A stretch of DNA of 64,000 nt from Myxococcales bacterium (GTDB taxonomy: Bacteria; Myxococcota_A; Polyangia; Nannocystales; Nannocystaceae), in contig JACKDW010000004.1 in the NCBI GenBank assembly GCA_020633295.1, positions 310,001 through 374,000 of the forward strand. The letters run 5' to 3'. A program made the translations under genes and the position numbers. How positions within the stretch are numbered: the stretch's first letter is position 1; each line of letters begins with the position of its first letter. Of the stretch, positions 18,841-28,292 are shown one piece after another. The notes under the pieces are model-generated. The model was not told where the DNA came from. It ran no database searches and was given only the letters and a program-made list of their open reading frames with translations.

Positions 18841-19773
18841 TCACTCGTCGCGAAAGCGCGACGCTGCAAGACGGCGGCGATCGACCTCGACGCGGAACAC
18901 GTCGGGTCGCGCGTAGTGCCCGGTCGGATCGAAGCTCTGGCGCTCGCGCGCGACGTCATCGAGCTCGAGCTCGGCGATCAGCAGCGTCCGCGCGCCGACC
19001 TCCGGGGGCAGCCGCCAGCGCCCGTCGGGTCCGGCGATCGCCGAGCCGCCGTCCATGTACACCGCGTCGTCGAGCCGCGAGGCCAGCGGGAACCCATCCG
19101 GCACGTCCTCGCGCGCGAGCACCCCCGAGGCCGACACGCAGAACACCCGCCCCTCCCGCGCGACGAAGCGCGTGATGTCCTCGGTGTTGCGCCGCGAGCC
19201 CGGCCACAGCGCGACGTGCAGCTGCGTCCCCTGGGCGTAGAGCGCGTGGCGAGCCTGCGGCATCCAGTTCTCCCAGCAGTTGAGCAGGCTGACGCGCACG
19301 CCGTCGAGCTCGTGCACGCGCAGCCCGTGGCCGTCGCCGGGCGCCCACACGAGGCGCTCCTCGTAGGTCGGCCGCAGCTTGCGGTGCGGCGGCGCGACGC
19401 CGCGCTCCGGGTGAATGAACACCGCCGACGCCCAGACCGAGCCCCCGCTGCCCCGGGCGTCGCGCTCGACGATCCCCAGCGCGATCGCTACCCCGTGGCG
19501 CGCCGAGGCGTCGCGGATCGCCGCGAGCTCCGGCCCGTCGACATCGACCGCCGCCGACAGGTACGCGGCGTACGCCCGCTTCTGCGCCGGGTCGTCGAAG
19601 CGCGCGCCGCCGGTCGAGCTCAGCCAGAACGGATAGCCCGGAAGCCAGGTCTCGCCGAACGCGAGCAGGCGCGCGCCCGCCTCGCCGGCGCGCGCGACGT
19701 AGTCGAGCGCCCGCGCCGTCGTCGCCTCGCGGTCGAGAAATCGGGGGGCGTCCTGGGCGATCGCGACTCGCAT
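18841..19773 (-). CDS. Nitrilase-type carbon-nitrogen hydrolase
   Basis: The 310-residue protein has the complete nitrilase triad: Glu in FGETWLPGYPFW, Lys in HRKLRPTYEERLVW, and Cys in LLNCWENWMPQAR. The W-x-G-P-F-like and CWEN context favours true nitrilases (nitrile to acid) over amidases, but substrate cannot be read from sequence. It is cytoplasmic, with no signal peptide. It converges with the vWA lipoprotein gene, is divergent from the P450 gene, and stands alone. Confidence 0.9.
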   Translation of the reverse strand: MRVAIAQDAPRFLDREATTARALDYVARAGEAGARLLAFGETWLPGYPFWLSSTGGARFDDPAQKRAYAAYLSAAVDVDGPELAAIRDASARHGVAIALGIVERDARGSGGSVWASAVFIHPERGVAPPHRKLRPTYEERLVWAPGDGHGLRVHELDGVRVSLLNCWENWMPQARHALYAQGTQLHVALWPGSRRNTEDITRFVAREGRVFCVSASGVLAREDVPDGFPLASRLDDAVYMDGGSAIAGPDGRWRLPPEVGARTLLIAELELDDVARERQSFDPTGHYARPDVFRVEVDRRRLAASRFRDE

Positions 19774-19936
19774 GGCCGAGTTGTAGTCGATCTCGACGGC
19801 GCGCGGGACCGCGAGCGCACGAGCCCGCGCCGCGCGGCTCGCCGCGACGCCCGCCGAGCCCCCCCGCCCCGTGCTATAGGTCTGCGCAGCGAGGAGCCGA
19901 GCGACGATCCACGCAGCGCGCAGCCGAGCCGAGCGA

Positions 19937-21316
19937 CTGACATCAAGCCTGCCCGATGGGCCACGTGCACCCGCGCTGCTGCAGGTCGCCGGCTACATGC
20001 GCGATCCGGTCGGCTACCTCGAGCGCTGCCGACGACGCTACGGGCCCGTGTTCACGCTGCGGTGGCCGGGCATGCCGCCCATGGTCTACTTCGCCGAGCT
20101 CGGCCCGATTCGCGAGATCTTCCGCGCCTCGCCCGACGTGCTGCGCGGCGGCGAGTCCAACGTCGTGCTCGACTTCATCGCCGGGCCGCGCTCGGTCGCG
20201 CGGCTCGACGGCGCGGCCCACAAGCAGCGCCGCCGCGGCATGCACACGCCGTTCACGCGGCTCGGGCCGCGCTACGCGGCGGCCATGGCCGACAACACGC
20301 TGCGCGAGTTCTCGCCGCGCGAGGGCCAGATCCTGGAGTTCCGCGCGGCCAGCCAGGCGCTGTCGCTGCGAAACCTCATCCAGTGCGCGCTCGGGGTCGA
20401 GGACCCGGCGCGCGCCGAGCGGCTGCACGCGCTCATGCTCGAGTTCATCGCGCGGAGCCTGAACCCGGTCATGGCGCTGTCGTGGATGCTGCTGCCGGGC
20501 GCCTCGCTGCGCGCGTTCATGATCCGCCGCGTCGCCCCGCTCACGCGGCGCGGCTGGGGCAAGCGCGTCCGCTTCGCCGCGCTCTCGCGGGTGATCGCCG
20601 AGCTCGACGCGCTCCTGTACGCGACGATCGCCGAGGCGCGGCGCGAGCTCCATGACGCGCGGCGCGTCGACGTCTTGAGCCTGCTCGCGCGCGGCGACGA
20701 GGCGCTGCGCGACGAGGAGCTGCGCGACGAGCTCATGGCGATCCTCGTCGCGGGGCACGAGACGACGTCGACCACGCTCGACTGGGCGATCATCGAGCTG
20801 TGCGCGCGCCCGCGCGTGATGGCGCGCGCGCTGGCGGAGCTCGACGAGGTGGTCGGCGAGGCCGCGGTCACGGTCGACGCGCTCCCGCGCCTGCGATACC
20901 TCCGCGCCGTCCTCTACGAGTGCCTGCGCCTGCACCCGCCCGTGCCCGCGGTCGGTCGCCGCGTCGCGACCGCGACCGAGCTCGCGGGCGTCTCGCTGCC
21001 GCGCGGCGTCGTCGTGTCCCCCTCGATCGCGCTGCTCCACCGCGACCCGAACCTCTGGAGCGCGCCGCAGCGCTTCTCGCCCGAACGCTTCCTCGACGAG
21101 CAGGTCGATCGGGCCAGCTTGATCGCGTTCGGCGGCGGGACGCGCACGTGCCTCGGCAAGCCGTTCAGCCTGTTTCAGCTGCAGGTGGTGCTGGCGACGC
21201 TGCTCACGCGCTTCACGATCGAGCCCGTCGACTGGCCGTCCGCGCGGCTCGTCCAGCGCGGCCTCTTCACCGGCGTCTCGCACCCGGTGAGGGTCAAGGT
21301 CGCGCGCCGTCGGTGA
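19937..21316 (+). CDS. Cytochrome P450
   Basis: The classical P450 motifs are all present: I-helix AGHETTSTTLDW, K-helix ExxR in YECLRLHPPVPA, the PERF-type FSPERFLDE, and the haem-binding FGGGTRTCLGK with the axial cysteine. The only ATG near the start is 19997 (MRDPVGYLERCRRRYGPVF). In-frame sequence upstream encodes a typical proline-containing P450 leader (LPDGPRAPALLQVAGY) back to CTG 19937, so the real start may be this CTG; an in-frame TAG at 19877 limits it. The AGHETT type and fatty-acid-hydroxylase-like spacing fit a lipid or terpenoid substrate, but this is a guess. No ferredoxin or reductase partner is adjacent. Confidence 0.9.
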   Translation: MTSSLPDGPRAPALLQVAGYMRDPVGYLERCRRRYGPVFTLRWPGMPPMVYFAELGPIREIFRASPDVLRGGESNVVLDFIAGPRSVARLDGAAHKQRRRGMHTPFTRLGPRYAAAMADNTLREFSPREGQILEFRAASQALSLRNLIQCALGVEDPARAERLHALMLEFIARSLNPVMALSWMLLPGASLRAFMIRRVAPLTRRGWGKRVRFAALSRVIAELDALLYATIAEARRELHDARRVDVLSLLARGDEALRDEELRDELMAILVAGHETTSTTLDWAIIELCARPRVMARALAELDEVVGEAAVTVDALPRLRYLRAVLYECLRLHPPVPAVGRRVATATELAGVSLPRGVVVSPSIALLHRDPNLWSAPQRFSPERFLDEQVDRASLIAFGGGTRTCLGKPFSLFQLQVVLATLLTRFTIEPVDWPSARLVQRGLFTGVSHPVRVKVARRR

Positions 21317-21328
21317 GCGCTCACGCCG

Positions 21329-21544
21329 TCACGGAGGATGGTCGCGGAGCCAGGTCTCCACCTCGACGACGTCCGCGTCCGCGTCCGCGTCGCGGTAGCT
21401 GCGGGCCGCGAGCTCGGCCTGCTCGCGCGCTCGCGCCCGATCGCGGCCGCGGTCGGCCGGAGCGTCCCACAGCGCCTGCGCGAGCAGAAACCTACTTTGG
21501 GCCAGGTCGCGGACGGGCGCCTTGCCGCCCGCGCGCACGCGCAC
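21329..21544 (-). pseudogene. Remnant of a TPR-containing kinase-type C-terminus
   Basis: Reading the minus strand gives RFLLAQALWDAP followed by RARAREQAELAARSYRDA and a terminal WL motif before the stop. This pattern is typical of the last TPR repeat and tail of large myxobacterial Ser/Thr kinase-TPR proteins. Nothing upstream on this strand continues the protein, so it looks like the surviving 3' end of a deleted gene. Confidence 0.4.
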
Positions 21545-22028
21545 GGCCCTTCACGGACTTGAGCGTGCGCTCCAGGTCGCGTCCATCGTCGCCAGCGGTC
21601 GCCCGGCCGACGCGTTGATGGTCTCCTATGGACTGCCCGAGCACTGGCTTGGCCTCTCCATCTTGCTCGAGAAGGAGGTCTTCGATCCCGACGTTCGTGA
21701 CCTCTACGGCGCCGACGACCTCAGCCGGCAGGCTCGTCTTCGTGTCGCGCGTCGCGTGGAGGACGTGTACGGCACCGTCGCCGGGCTCGCCGCCCACGTG
21801 ACCGTCGACGGCGGCACCTGTGGCGATCTGCTCACCGGCCGCGACGACTTCGAGTTCGGCAACGTGGACCTCGCCCCCGAGCTGAGCGGCGTCGCCGTCG
21901 AGGCCCCGCACGAATTCCACAACCCGCCCGGCAGCCTGGGGACGGCGGGCGCCGAGTACGTGTGGTGGGACGCGGACGCGACCGTCCTCGGCTCCGCGGA
22001 CTTCAGCGTCGACATCGACGTGCCATGA
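21522..22028 (+). CDS. Uncharacterised 168-residue ORF
   Basis: I do not recognise this protein. The plus-strand frame looks more protein-like than the overlapping minus frame, with acidic and aromatic-rich stretches (LEKEVFDPDVRDLYGADDL, ending AEYVWWDADATVLGSADFSV). Base composition is less extreme than in neighbouring genes, with more T- and A-ending codons. The first 30 residues overlap the TPR remnant on the other strand, so the true start may be later, for example near 21618. It could be a fragment of a larger lost gene or a recently acquired small gene. Confidence 0.35.
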   Translation: MPPARTRTALHGLERALQVASIVASGRPADALMVSYGLPEHWLGLSILLEKEVFDPDVRDLYGADDLSRQARLRVARRVEDVYGTVAGLAAHVTVDGGTCGDLLTGRDDFEFGNVDLAPELSGVAVEAPHEFHNPPGSLGTAGAEYVWWDADATVLGSADFSVDIDVP

Positions 22029-22360
22029 ACGCGCCGCGCGACGACGACAGGGGGCCGCACCACCGCCCCCGACGCGGGCGCCGGACCCTGGGGCATCTTC
22101 GTCATGCACTTCGTCGGCCCCCTCGTCGGCGGCGCTGCGGAGGCGCGCCGCTGCGTGATCCGCCAGCGTAGCCCTGCTCCGTGAGCCAGGTGTTGCGGTC
22201 GCGGGCGAGCGTCTCGGAGCGACGCGCGGGTGGTCGTCGAGCGCTCGCTCCCGTCATCCGCGGCCGTCGACGAGCGACCACGCTCCGCGACGCTCGCCAG
22301 GGGCAGGCGCGCTCGCGCCCCTACGGCCGCGATCTCGTGACACACTGAGCCGGGATAGCG
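22029..22360. other. Gap of about 330 bp without a clear gene
   Basis: No convincing reading frame is seen. A short minus-strand stretch (LARDRNTWLTEQGYAG, around 22160-22215) resembles the tail of the TPR-kinase type remnant at 21329, so the gap may hold more gene debris. The promoter of the WD40 kinase gene should lie at its right end. Confidence 0.3.
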
Positions 22361-25300
22361 ATGGAGTCGGGAGCCGGTCAACACGGGCGCGACGAGCCAC
22401 GCGGCGTGAACACGACGACCGCCGCGGGCGTTGACACGCCCCGCCGCCGCGACGATCCGGCCGATCGCGCGACGGTGGTCGCCTCGCTCGACGCCACGGT
22501 CGCCGCCGCTCCGCGCCGTCGACCCGTCGGGCTCGCGGCCACCGTCGCGACGGGCCGACGGGGCGCCACCGCCAGCGTCGGGCTCGCCGATACGGTCGCG
22601 CGCCCGGCAGACGCGACCTCGAGTGACGCCGTCGACGACAGCGCCGAGCTCGACCCAACCGTCGATGGTCGATGGCGAGCGCCCGGCGCACGTCCGCTGA
22701 AGCGCGACGCGCGTATCGGCCGGCTCAAGATCCTGCGCGCGCTGGGCGAGGGCGGTATGGGCGTCGTCTACGCCGCGTACGATCCCAAGCTCGACCGCGA
22801 GGTCGCGGTCAAGCTGCTCCGCGGCGGCCAGGATGACGCAGCGGCGCGACTCCGGCTCGAGCGCGAGGCCCAGGCGCTGGCGAAGCTGGCCCACCCGAAC
22901 GTGGTCGCGGTGCACGACGTGGGCTCGCATGACGATCAGCTGTGGGTGTCGATGGAATTCGTGGTCGGGCGGACGCTCGCCGTCTGGGTCAAGGAGGAGC
23001 GACCGAGCTGGCGACAAGTCCTCTCGGTCATCCAGCAGGCGGGTCGCGGGATCGCGGCCGCGCACGCCGAGGGCCTCCTGCACCGAGACATCAAGCCCGA
23101 TAACATCATGGTTGGCGACGACGGTCGCGTGCGCGTGATGGACTTCGGGCTCGCGCGAGAAGACCGCCCGTCCGCGCCGAGCCGCGATCGCGACGACGAG
23201 CTCCGCGCGCTCTCGGTCGAGCTGACGACGATCGGCGCGATCCTCGGGACCCCCGCGTACATGGCCCCCGAGCAATTTAACGGCCTCGCCGTCGACGAGC
23301 GCACCGATGAATTCGCGCTCGCGGTCACCACGTGGGAGGCGCTCTACGGCGCGCGGCCGTTCGCGGGCGACACCTTCACCGCGCTCCGCGCCGCCGTGGT
23401 CGCGGGTACGCGAGAACCTGCTCCATCGGACAGCAATGTGCCCGCGTGGCTGCGGCGGACCCTCGAGCGCGCGCTCGACGTCGATCGCAACAAGCGCTTC
23501 GAGTCGGTGCGAGTGATGCTCGAGGCGATCGAGCACCAGCTCCAGCGCGCGCGCGCGCGCGCTCTCGTGGCCGGGCTCTCGCTCGGCCTGGCCGTGATGG
23601 GCGTGCTCGGGGCGCTCGCGGCGGTGCAGTGGCGTCGCGCCGCGACGAACGAGGCGCGCGCGCAGGCCAGCGAAGCGGAGCTCCGGGGCGAGAAGCGCGT
23701 GGTCGAGCAGCAGAAGCGCGTGCTTGAGGAGCGCAACGCGGCGCTGACGGCCCGCGAGGCCGATCTCAAGAATTCTCTCAGCGTGCAGTGGGGCCTGCGG
23801 GCGCGCGCGCTGATCCCCGAGAACCGTGAGGGCGAGGCGCTCACGCTCGGCGTGCAGGCGGTCGGCGCGTTCGCGCCCGACTGGGAGCCAGCGCCGCCGC
23901 GCGAAGCGACGGACGCGCTTGAGCGCGTGCTCGCGGACGACACCTTGATCGTCCGCGCCACGACCACGCTCACGCTCCACAAGGCCGAGGTCTGGGCGCT
24001 CGCCCTCTCGCCAGATGGCGCGCGTCTCGTCACGGCGAGCGTCGACGACACCACGCGCCTCTGGGACGCGCGCACGGGCGAGCTCCTCATCGACCTGCCC
24101 CACGACGAGCCGATCCGCGCGCTCGCCTACTCGCCCGACGGCGGACACATCGCCGGCGGAGGCGTCGACGGTGGCGTGTGGGTCTGGGACGCGCGCACCG
24201 GGGCCCCCGTCGCCACGTTCGCGGGCCACGAGCGCGTCGTCTATCGCGTCGCGTACGCGCCCGACAGCTCGCGCGTCGCCACGGCGAGCGCGGACAAGAC
24301 CGCGCGCGTCTGGGACGCGCGCACCGGCGACCGCCTCGCCACGCTCCGCGGTCACGCGGACGAGGTCTTCACGCTGGCGTTCTCGCCCGACAGCCGGCGC
24401 GTCGCGACCGGGAGCTTCGACAAGACCGCGAGGATCTGGGACGCAGCCACCGGCGACAGCATCGCCACGCTCCGCGGTCACGAGCACCGCGTCTCCGCGC
24501 TCGCCTACTCGCCCGACGGCGCCCGGCTCGTCTCCGCGAGCTGGGACAAGACCGCGCGGCTCTGGGACGCCGCCACCGGCGCGTCGCTCCGCGCGCTCGG
24601 GGGCCACGAGAACGAGCTCGTCAGCGTGGAGTTCTCACCCGACGGCGCACACGTCGCGACCGCGAGCTTCGACAAGACCGCGCGGATCTGGGACGCAGCC
24701 ACCGGCGAGACCGTCGCCGTACTCAAGGGTCACGACGACGGGCTCGAGGTGATCACGTACTCGCCCGACGGCGCGCGCGTCGCGACCGCGAGCCTCGACA
24801 AGACCGCGCGGATCTGGGACGCGCGCACCGGCGACAACATCGCCACGCTCCGCGGCCACAGGACCTCGATCCTCGCGCTGGCCTTCGGGCCCGATGGCGC
24901 CCGGCTCGCGACCGCGAGCCGGGATACCACCGCGCGGCTCTGGGACATCGCGCCCGACGATCGCATCGCCGCGATCCGAGGCCACGAGCGCGAGCTGTCG
25001 GACGTGGTCTACTCGCGCGACGGCGCTCGCGTCGTCACCACGAGCTTCGACCGCACCGCGCGGCTCTGGGACGTCGCGACGGGCGACACCGTCGCCACGC
25101 TCAGGGTCACGAGCACGAGGTCTACATGGCGGTGTATTCACCCGACGGCGCGCGCGTCGCGACCGCGAGCGCCGACACCACCGCGCGGATCTGGGACGCG
25201 CAGACGGGTGAGCCAAAGTTCACGCTGCGCGGACACGAGAACTTCGTCTACGGGATCGCGTACTCGCCCGACGGCGCGTACATCGCGACCGGGAGCGCCG

Positions 25301-26137
25301 ACAAGACCGCGCGGATCTGGAACGCGCAGACGGGGACGCTCGTGGCCACGCTCGCGGGCCATGAGAGCTACGTCGGGGCGCTGGCGTTTCTCCCCGACAG
25401 CGCCCGCGTCACGACCACGAGCGCCGACAAGACCGCGCGGATCTGGGACGCCGCCACCGGCGAGCGCGTCGCCACCCTCCGCGGTCACGAGCACTTTGTC
25501 ATGACGCTCGCGTACGCGCCCTGACGGCGCGCGCCTCACCACCGCGAGCTACGACGGGACCGCGCGGCTCTGGGACGCCGCCACCGGTGCGCTCGTCGCC
25601 ACGCTCCAGGGCCACCAGAGCTTCATCGGCGTGGTGACCTACGCACCCGACGGGGACCGCATCGCGACCGCGAGCGCCGACAACACCGCGAGGATCTGGG
25701 ACGCGAACACCGGCGAGCACCTCCTGACGCTTCAGGGCCACGAGGACTACCTCATCGACGTGGCCTTCTCGCCAGATGGCGCGCGCGTCGTGACCGCGAG
25801 CTCCGACACCACCGCGAGGATCTGGGACGCCGCCACCGGCGAGCAGCTGGTGATCCTCGACGGACATCAACGCACGGTCGCGACGGTCGCGTTCTCCCCG
25901 GACGGGACCACCGTCGCCACGGCGAGCGACGACGCGACCGCGAAGATCTGGAGCGCCGCGACCGGCGAGCTGCTCGTCGACCTCGCGGACCGGATCGGTC
26001 TGCGCCAGCCCGACGACTCGATCCTGTGGCCCATCCCCCCGCGCGAGCTGACCCGGATCGGCTGTCGACGCCTCGAGCCCTTCGAGCACGACTACCCCGA
26101 GGTCGCCGACCTCTGTGACCCGCTCCTGCATGGGTGA
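22361..26137 (+). CDS. Ser/Thr protein kinase with 16 WD40 repeats (two compensating frame changes)
   Basis: The first 110 residues are a low-complexity leader. A Hanks-type kinase domain follows with GEGGMGVVY near residue 127, the AVKLL lysine, HRDIKPDN near 241, DFG near 260 and GTPAYMAPEQ near 300. A single transmembrane segment (about 403-423) and a coiled coil separate it from about 16 tandem WD40 repeats of 42 residues (consensus GHE..V..LAYSPDGARVATAS.DKTARIWDA). A base seems missing near 25106 (CTCAGGGTCAC, where CTCAAGGGTCAC is expected), and an extra T near 25523 creates TGA. The two cancel, and the total length is an exact multiple of three. The kinase faces the cytoplasm and the propeller the other side, if the topology is usual. 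Confidence 0.85.
23970..25990 (+). repeat. Tandem WD40-coding repeats, about 126 bp period, 16 units
   Basis: Units share strong DNA identity in segments such as GACCGCGCGGATCTGGGACG and TCGCCCGACGGCGC. The high similarity suggests recent internal amplification and makes the region prone to recombination or misassembly. Sixteen units are two more than two seven-blade propellers, or exactly two eight-blade ones. Confidence 0.8.
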
Positions 26138-26139
26138 CG

Positions 26140-26270
26140 GCGCTCGCGGAGGTCCTTCGTCCTCCTCGACCTCGATCACGAGGTGCATGTACACCGCCGT
26201 GGTCGAGCGCTCGGCGTGACCCGCGAGCCTCAGGATCGTACGCGCACCCGCACAGCACGCGCTCGACGCG
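26140..26270 (-). pseudogene. Possible tyrosine recombinase C-terminal remnant
   Basis: The minus strand encodes RTILRLAGHAERSTTAVYMHL, which follows the GH....T...Y pattern around the catalytic tyrosine of phage-type integrases. The reading frame continues as an acidic tail and runs into the WD40 gene without a clear stop of its own, and no upstream catalytic part is present. It is best read as a fragment of a lost integrase. Chance similarity cannot be excluded for so short a match. Confidence 0.4.
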
Positions 26271-26370
26271 GACCTCCACGCCGCGAACGAGCGACCGGCG
26301 CGCTCGATTCCTACGAGGAAGACGACCCTACCGAAGCTCGGCCCGCCGCGATTGGTCTACCCTGTGACCC

Positions 26371-27321
26371 GTGTCGATCCCAACAGCGCTGTCTCGTCTC
26401 GGTCTCGTCGGCCTGCTGACCGCCGCGTGCGCGGGTGACCCGCCCACGCGCGTCCACGTACCCGAGACCGGCGTCTCGACCATCGAGGCCAACGGGATCC
26501 GCTTCGCGTACTTCGCCGACGGCGACCCCAAGGACCCGCTGGTGCTGCTCGTGCACGGCTTCCCCGACACGGCGCACGCCTGGGACGAGTTGCGCCCGAA
26601 GATCGCCGCGCGGGGCTACTACGTGGTGTCACCCTTCACGCGCGGCTACGCCCCGACCACCGCGCCCGAGGGTGACGAGTTCGACGCGCGCGCCCTCGGC
26701 GAGGACGTGCTCGCGCTCATCGACGCGTTCGGCCGTGACGACGCCGACGTCGTGGGCCACGACTGGGGGGCGCTCGCGGTGTACAGCGCCGCCGCGCTCG
26801 ATCCGAGCAAGATTCGCACGCTGACCGCGCTGGCGATCCCGCACCCGGGGACGCTCAAGATCCGGCTGCGGGACCTGCATCGCACCAGGCACTTCGTCGC
26901 GCTGCGAAAGCAGCACGCGGATCGCCGCGTCGCGGGCGACGACTACGCCGGCGTCGTCGAGCTGTACCGCCGCTGGTCGCCGACCTGGGCGTTCTCCGAC
27001 GCCGACGTCGAGCCGGTCAAGAACAGCTTCGCCGCGCCGGGCAGCCTGCACGCCGCGCTCGGCTACTACCGCGACTTGAGGCTCAAGGCGCCGGACTTCT
27101 TGAGGCAGCCGACACAGGTCCCCGTGCTCGTGATCGCCGGCCTCGACGACGGCACCACGCCGCTGCAGGCCTACGAGGAGACCTCGGGCTTCGGCGCGGA
27201 GCACCGCACAGAGACGCTGCAGGCGGGGCACTTCCCGCACCGCGAGCAGCCCGAGGCGTTCCTGCGGCTGCTCCTGGATTTCCTCGCCGCGCACCCGCCG
27301 ACGCGCGCGCCCGCCGGCTGA
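26371..27321 (+). CDS. Alpha/beta hydrolase lipoprotein, epoxide hydrolase/haloalkane dehalogenase-like
   Basis: The 316-residue protein begins with a lipoprotein signal ending LLTAAC. The hydrolase core has the oxyanion motif LVHGFPDTAHAW, the nucleophile elbow VVGHDWGALAV, where the nucleophile is Asp, an acidic residue in AGLDDGTTPLQ, and the catalytic His in LQAGHFPHREQPE. Asp as nucleophile points to epoxide hydrolases or dehalogenases rather than serine esterases. The predicted location is the periplasm or outer membrane. The start is GTG 26371. Confidence 0.85.
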   Translation: MSIPTALSRLGLVGLLTAACAGDPPTRVHVPETGVSTIEANGIRFAYFADGDPKDPLVLLVHGFPDTAHAWDELRPKIAARGYYVVSPFTRGYAPTTAPEGDEFDARALGEDVLALIDAFGRDDADVVGHDWGALAVYSAAALDPSKIRTLTALAIPHPGTLKIRLRDLHRTRHFVALRKQHADRRVAGDDYAGVVELYRRWSPTWAFSDADVEPVKNSFAAPGSLHAALGYYRDLRLKAPDFLRQPTQVPVLVIAGLDDGTTPLQAYEETSGFGAEHRTETLQAGHFPHREQPEAFLRLLLDFLAAHPPTRAPAG

Positions 27322-27333
27322 TCCTCGATCGCG

Positions 27334-28245
27334 TCAGCCCCCCGCCGCCTCCGCCGTCTCCATCGCCTCCAGGATCATCCGCGCGACCTCCAGCTCGCCG
27401 CGCCGGTTGAAGCGCAGCTCGCCGAGGCGGCGGGATTGACCCGGGACGATCTGACCCAGCGCCCAGGACAGCTGATAACACCGCCGGGAGTCTGGCCGCG
27501 CCAGCGCCTCGCGGAGCTGCGCGCGCAGCCACGGCACGAACCGTCGACAGTCCTTGACGATCGCGTCGGAGGCCGCGGACGCCCGGGCTCGCACCGTCCT
27601 GTCCTCATAGCCATCTCCGGCCAGCTCGCTGAGCCAGGGCAGGCGCGCGAGCGCGTGCACCCCGAGCGCGCCGATCCGCGGGATCTTCAGCTCGCCCGAG
27701 ATGTTCGCCAGGACATCCGAGAGATCGACCTCGTCGGGCGCGGGCTTGAGCCCGCGCGCGGCGAGCTCCTTCTCGTGCAGGTCGTCCCCGCGCAGCGCGG
27801 CCTCCAGCGCCGGGCGCACGGACGGGGCGAAGGGGGCGAGCATCGCCCGCAGCTCCAGCGCGTCCTCGGGGAGCGCGGCGGCGATCGCGTCACCGTCGCA
27901 GGGCAGCGACCCCGCGAGGAAGGGGATCGGCTCCACGAGCGCCCAGAACTCGATGTGCCCCGCGGCCTGAGCGATGAGCGCGCTGTACGCGATGTTGCGA
28001 TGACTTGACTCAAAGATCGCCACGAGGAGCGTCGCCACGCTCTCCGGCGTGGCCGGGGCGTGCTCCAGCGCCTCGAAGAAGTCGGAGACGCTCCAGTCAT
28101 CTCCTGACTCGTAGGACATGCGCAGACCCTCGAGCAGCCAGGGCACCGCCTCGACCGGCCAGCGCTGCTCCTTGCGCTCCATCACGCGCTCGTAGCGGTC
28201 CCAGAACGACATCCCCGCCGCGAGCGCCCAGTCCTCCGCGTCCAT
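27334..28245 (-). CDS. Uncharacterised helical (HEAT-like) protein
   Basis: The 303-residue protein starts at ATG 28245, which follows a perfect GGAGG eight bases upstream. The longer open frame beyond it is not protein-like. The sequence is almost entirely amphipathic helices with regular spacing (ALLVAIFESSHRNIAYSALI, IGALGVHALARLPWLSELAG), compatible with HEAT or ARM solenoid repeats. It has no membrane segment or signal. I cannot name the family. It lies 47 bp downstream of the Tim44-like gene on the same strand and could be co-transcribed with it. Confidence 0.7.
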   Translation of the reverse strand: MDAEDWALAAGMSFWDRYERVMERKEQRWPVEAVPWLLEGLRMSYESGDDWSVSDFFEALEHAPATPESVATLLVAIFESSHRNIAYSALIAQAAGHIEFWALVEPIPFLAGSLPCDGDAIAAALPEDALELRAMLAPFAPSVRPALEAALRGDDLHEKELAARGLKPAPDEVDLSDVLANISGELKIPRIGALGVHALARLPWLSELAGDGYEDRTVRARASAASDAIVKDCRRFVPWLRAQLREALARPDSRRCYQLSWALGQIVPGQSRRLGELRFNRRGELEVARMILEAMETAEAAGG

Positions 28246-28292
28246 GACGTGTCTGCCTCCGGGCGAGCGCCTCGCGAGCCGACGACGCGCCG

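Noticed and set aside
14862..19175. One 1437-codon plus-strand frame across the vWA gene and nitrilase
   Set aside because: Only the part up to about 17400 is protein-like. The rest is out of frame with the recognisable domains and antisense to the nitrilase.
21492..22109. Minus-strand ORF opposite the uncharacterised gene at 21522
   Set aside because: The minus translation is rich in Gly/Arg/Asp shadow patterns; the plus frame has better aromatic and hydrophobic distribution, though confidence is low.
24000..25990. CRISPR-like regular repeats
   Set aside because: The period of 126 bp encodes WD40 units in frame; there are no unique spacers of constant length or palindromic repeats.
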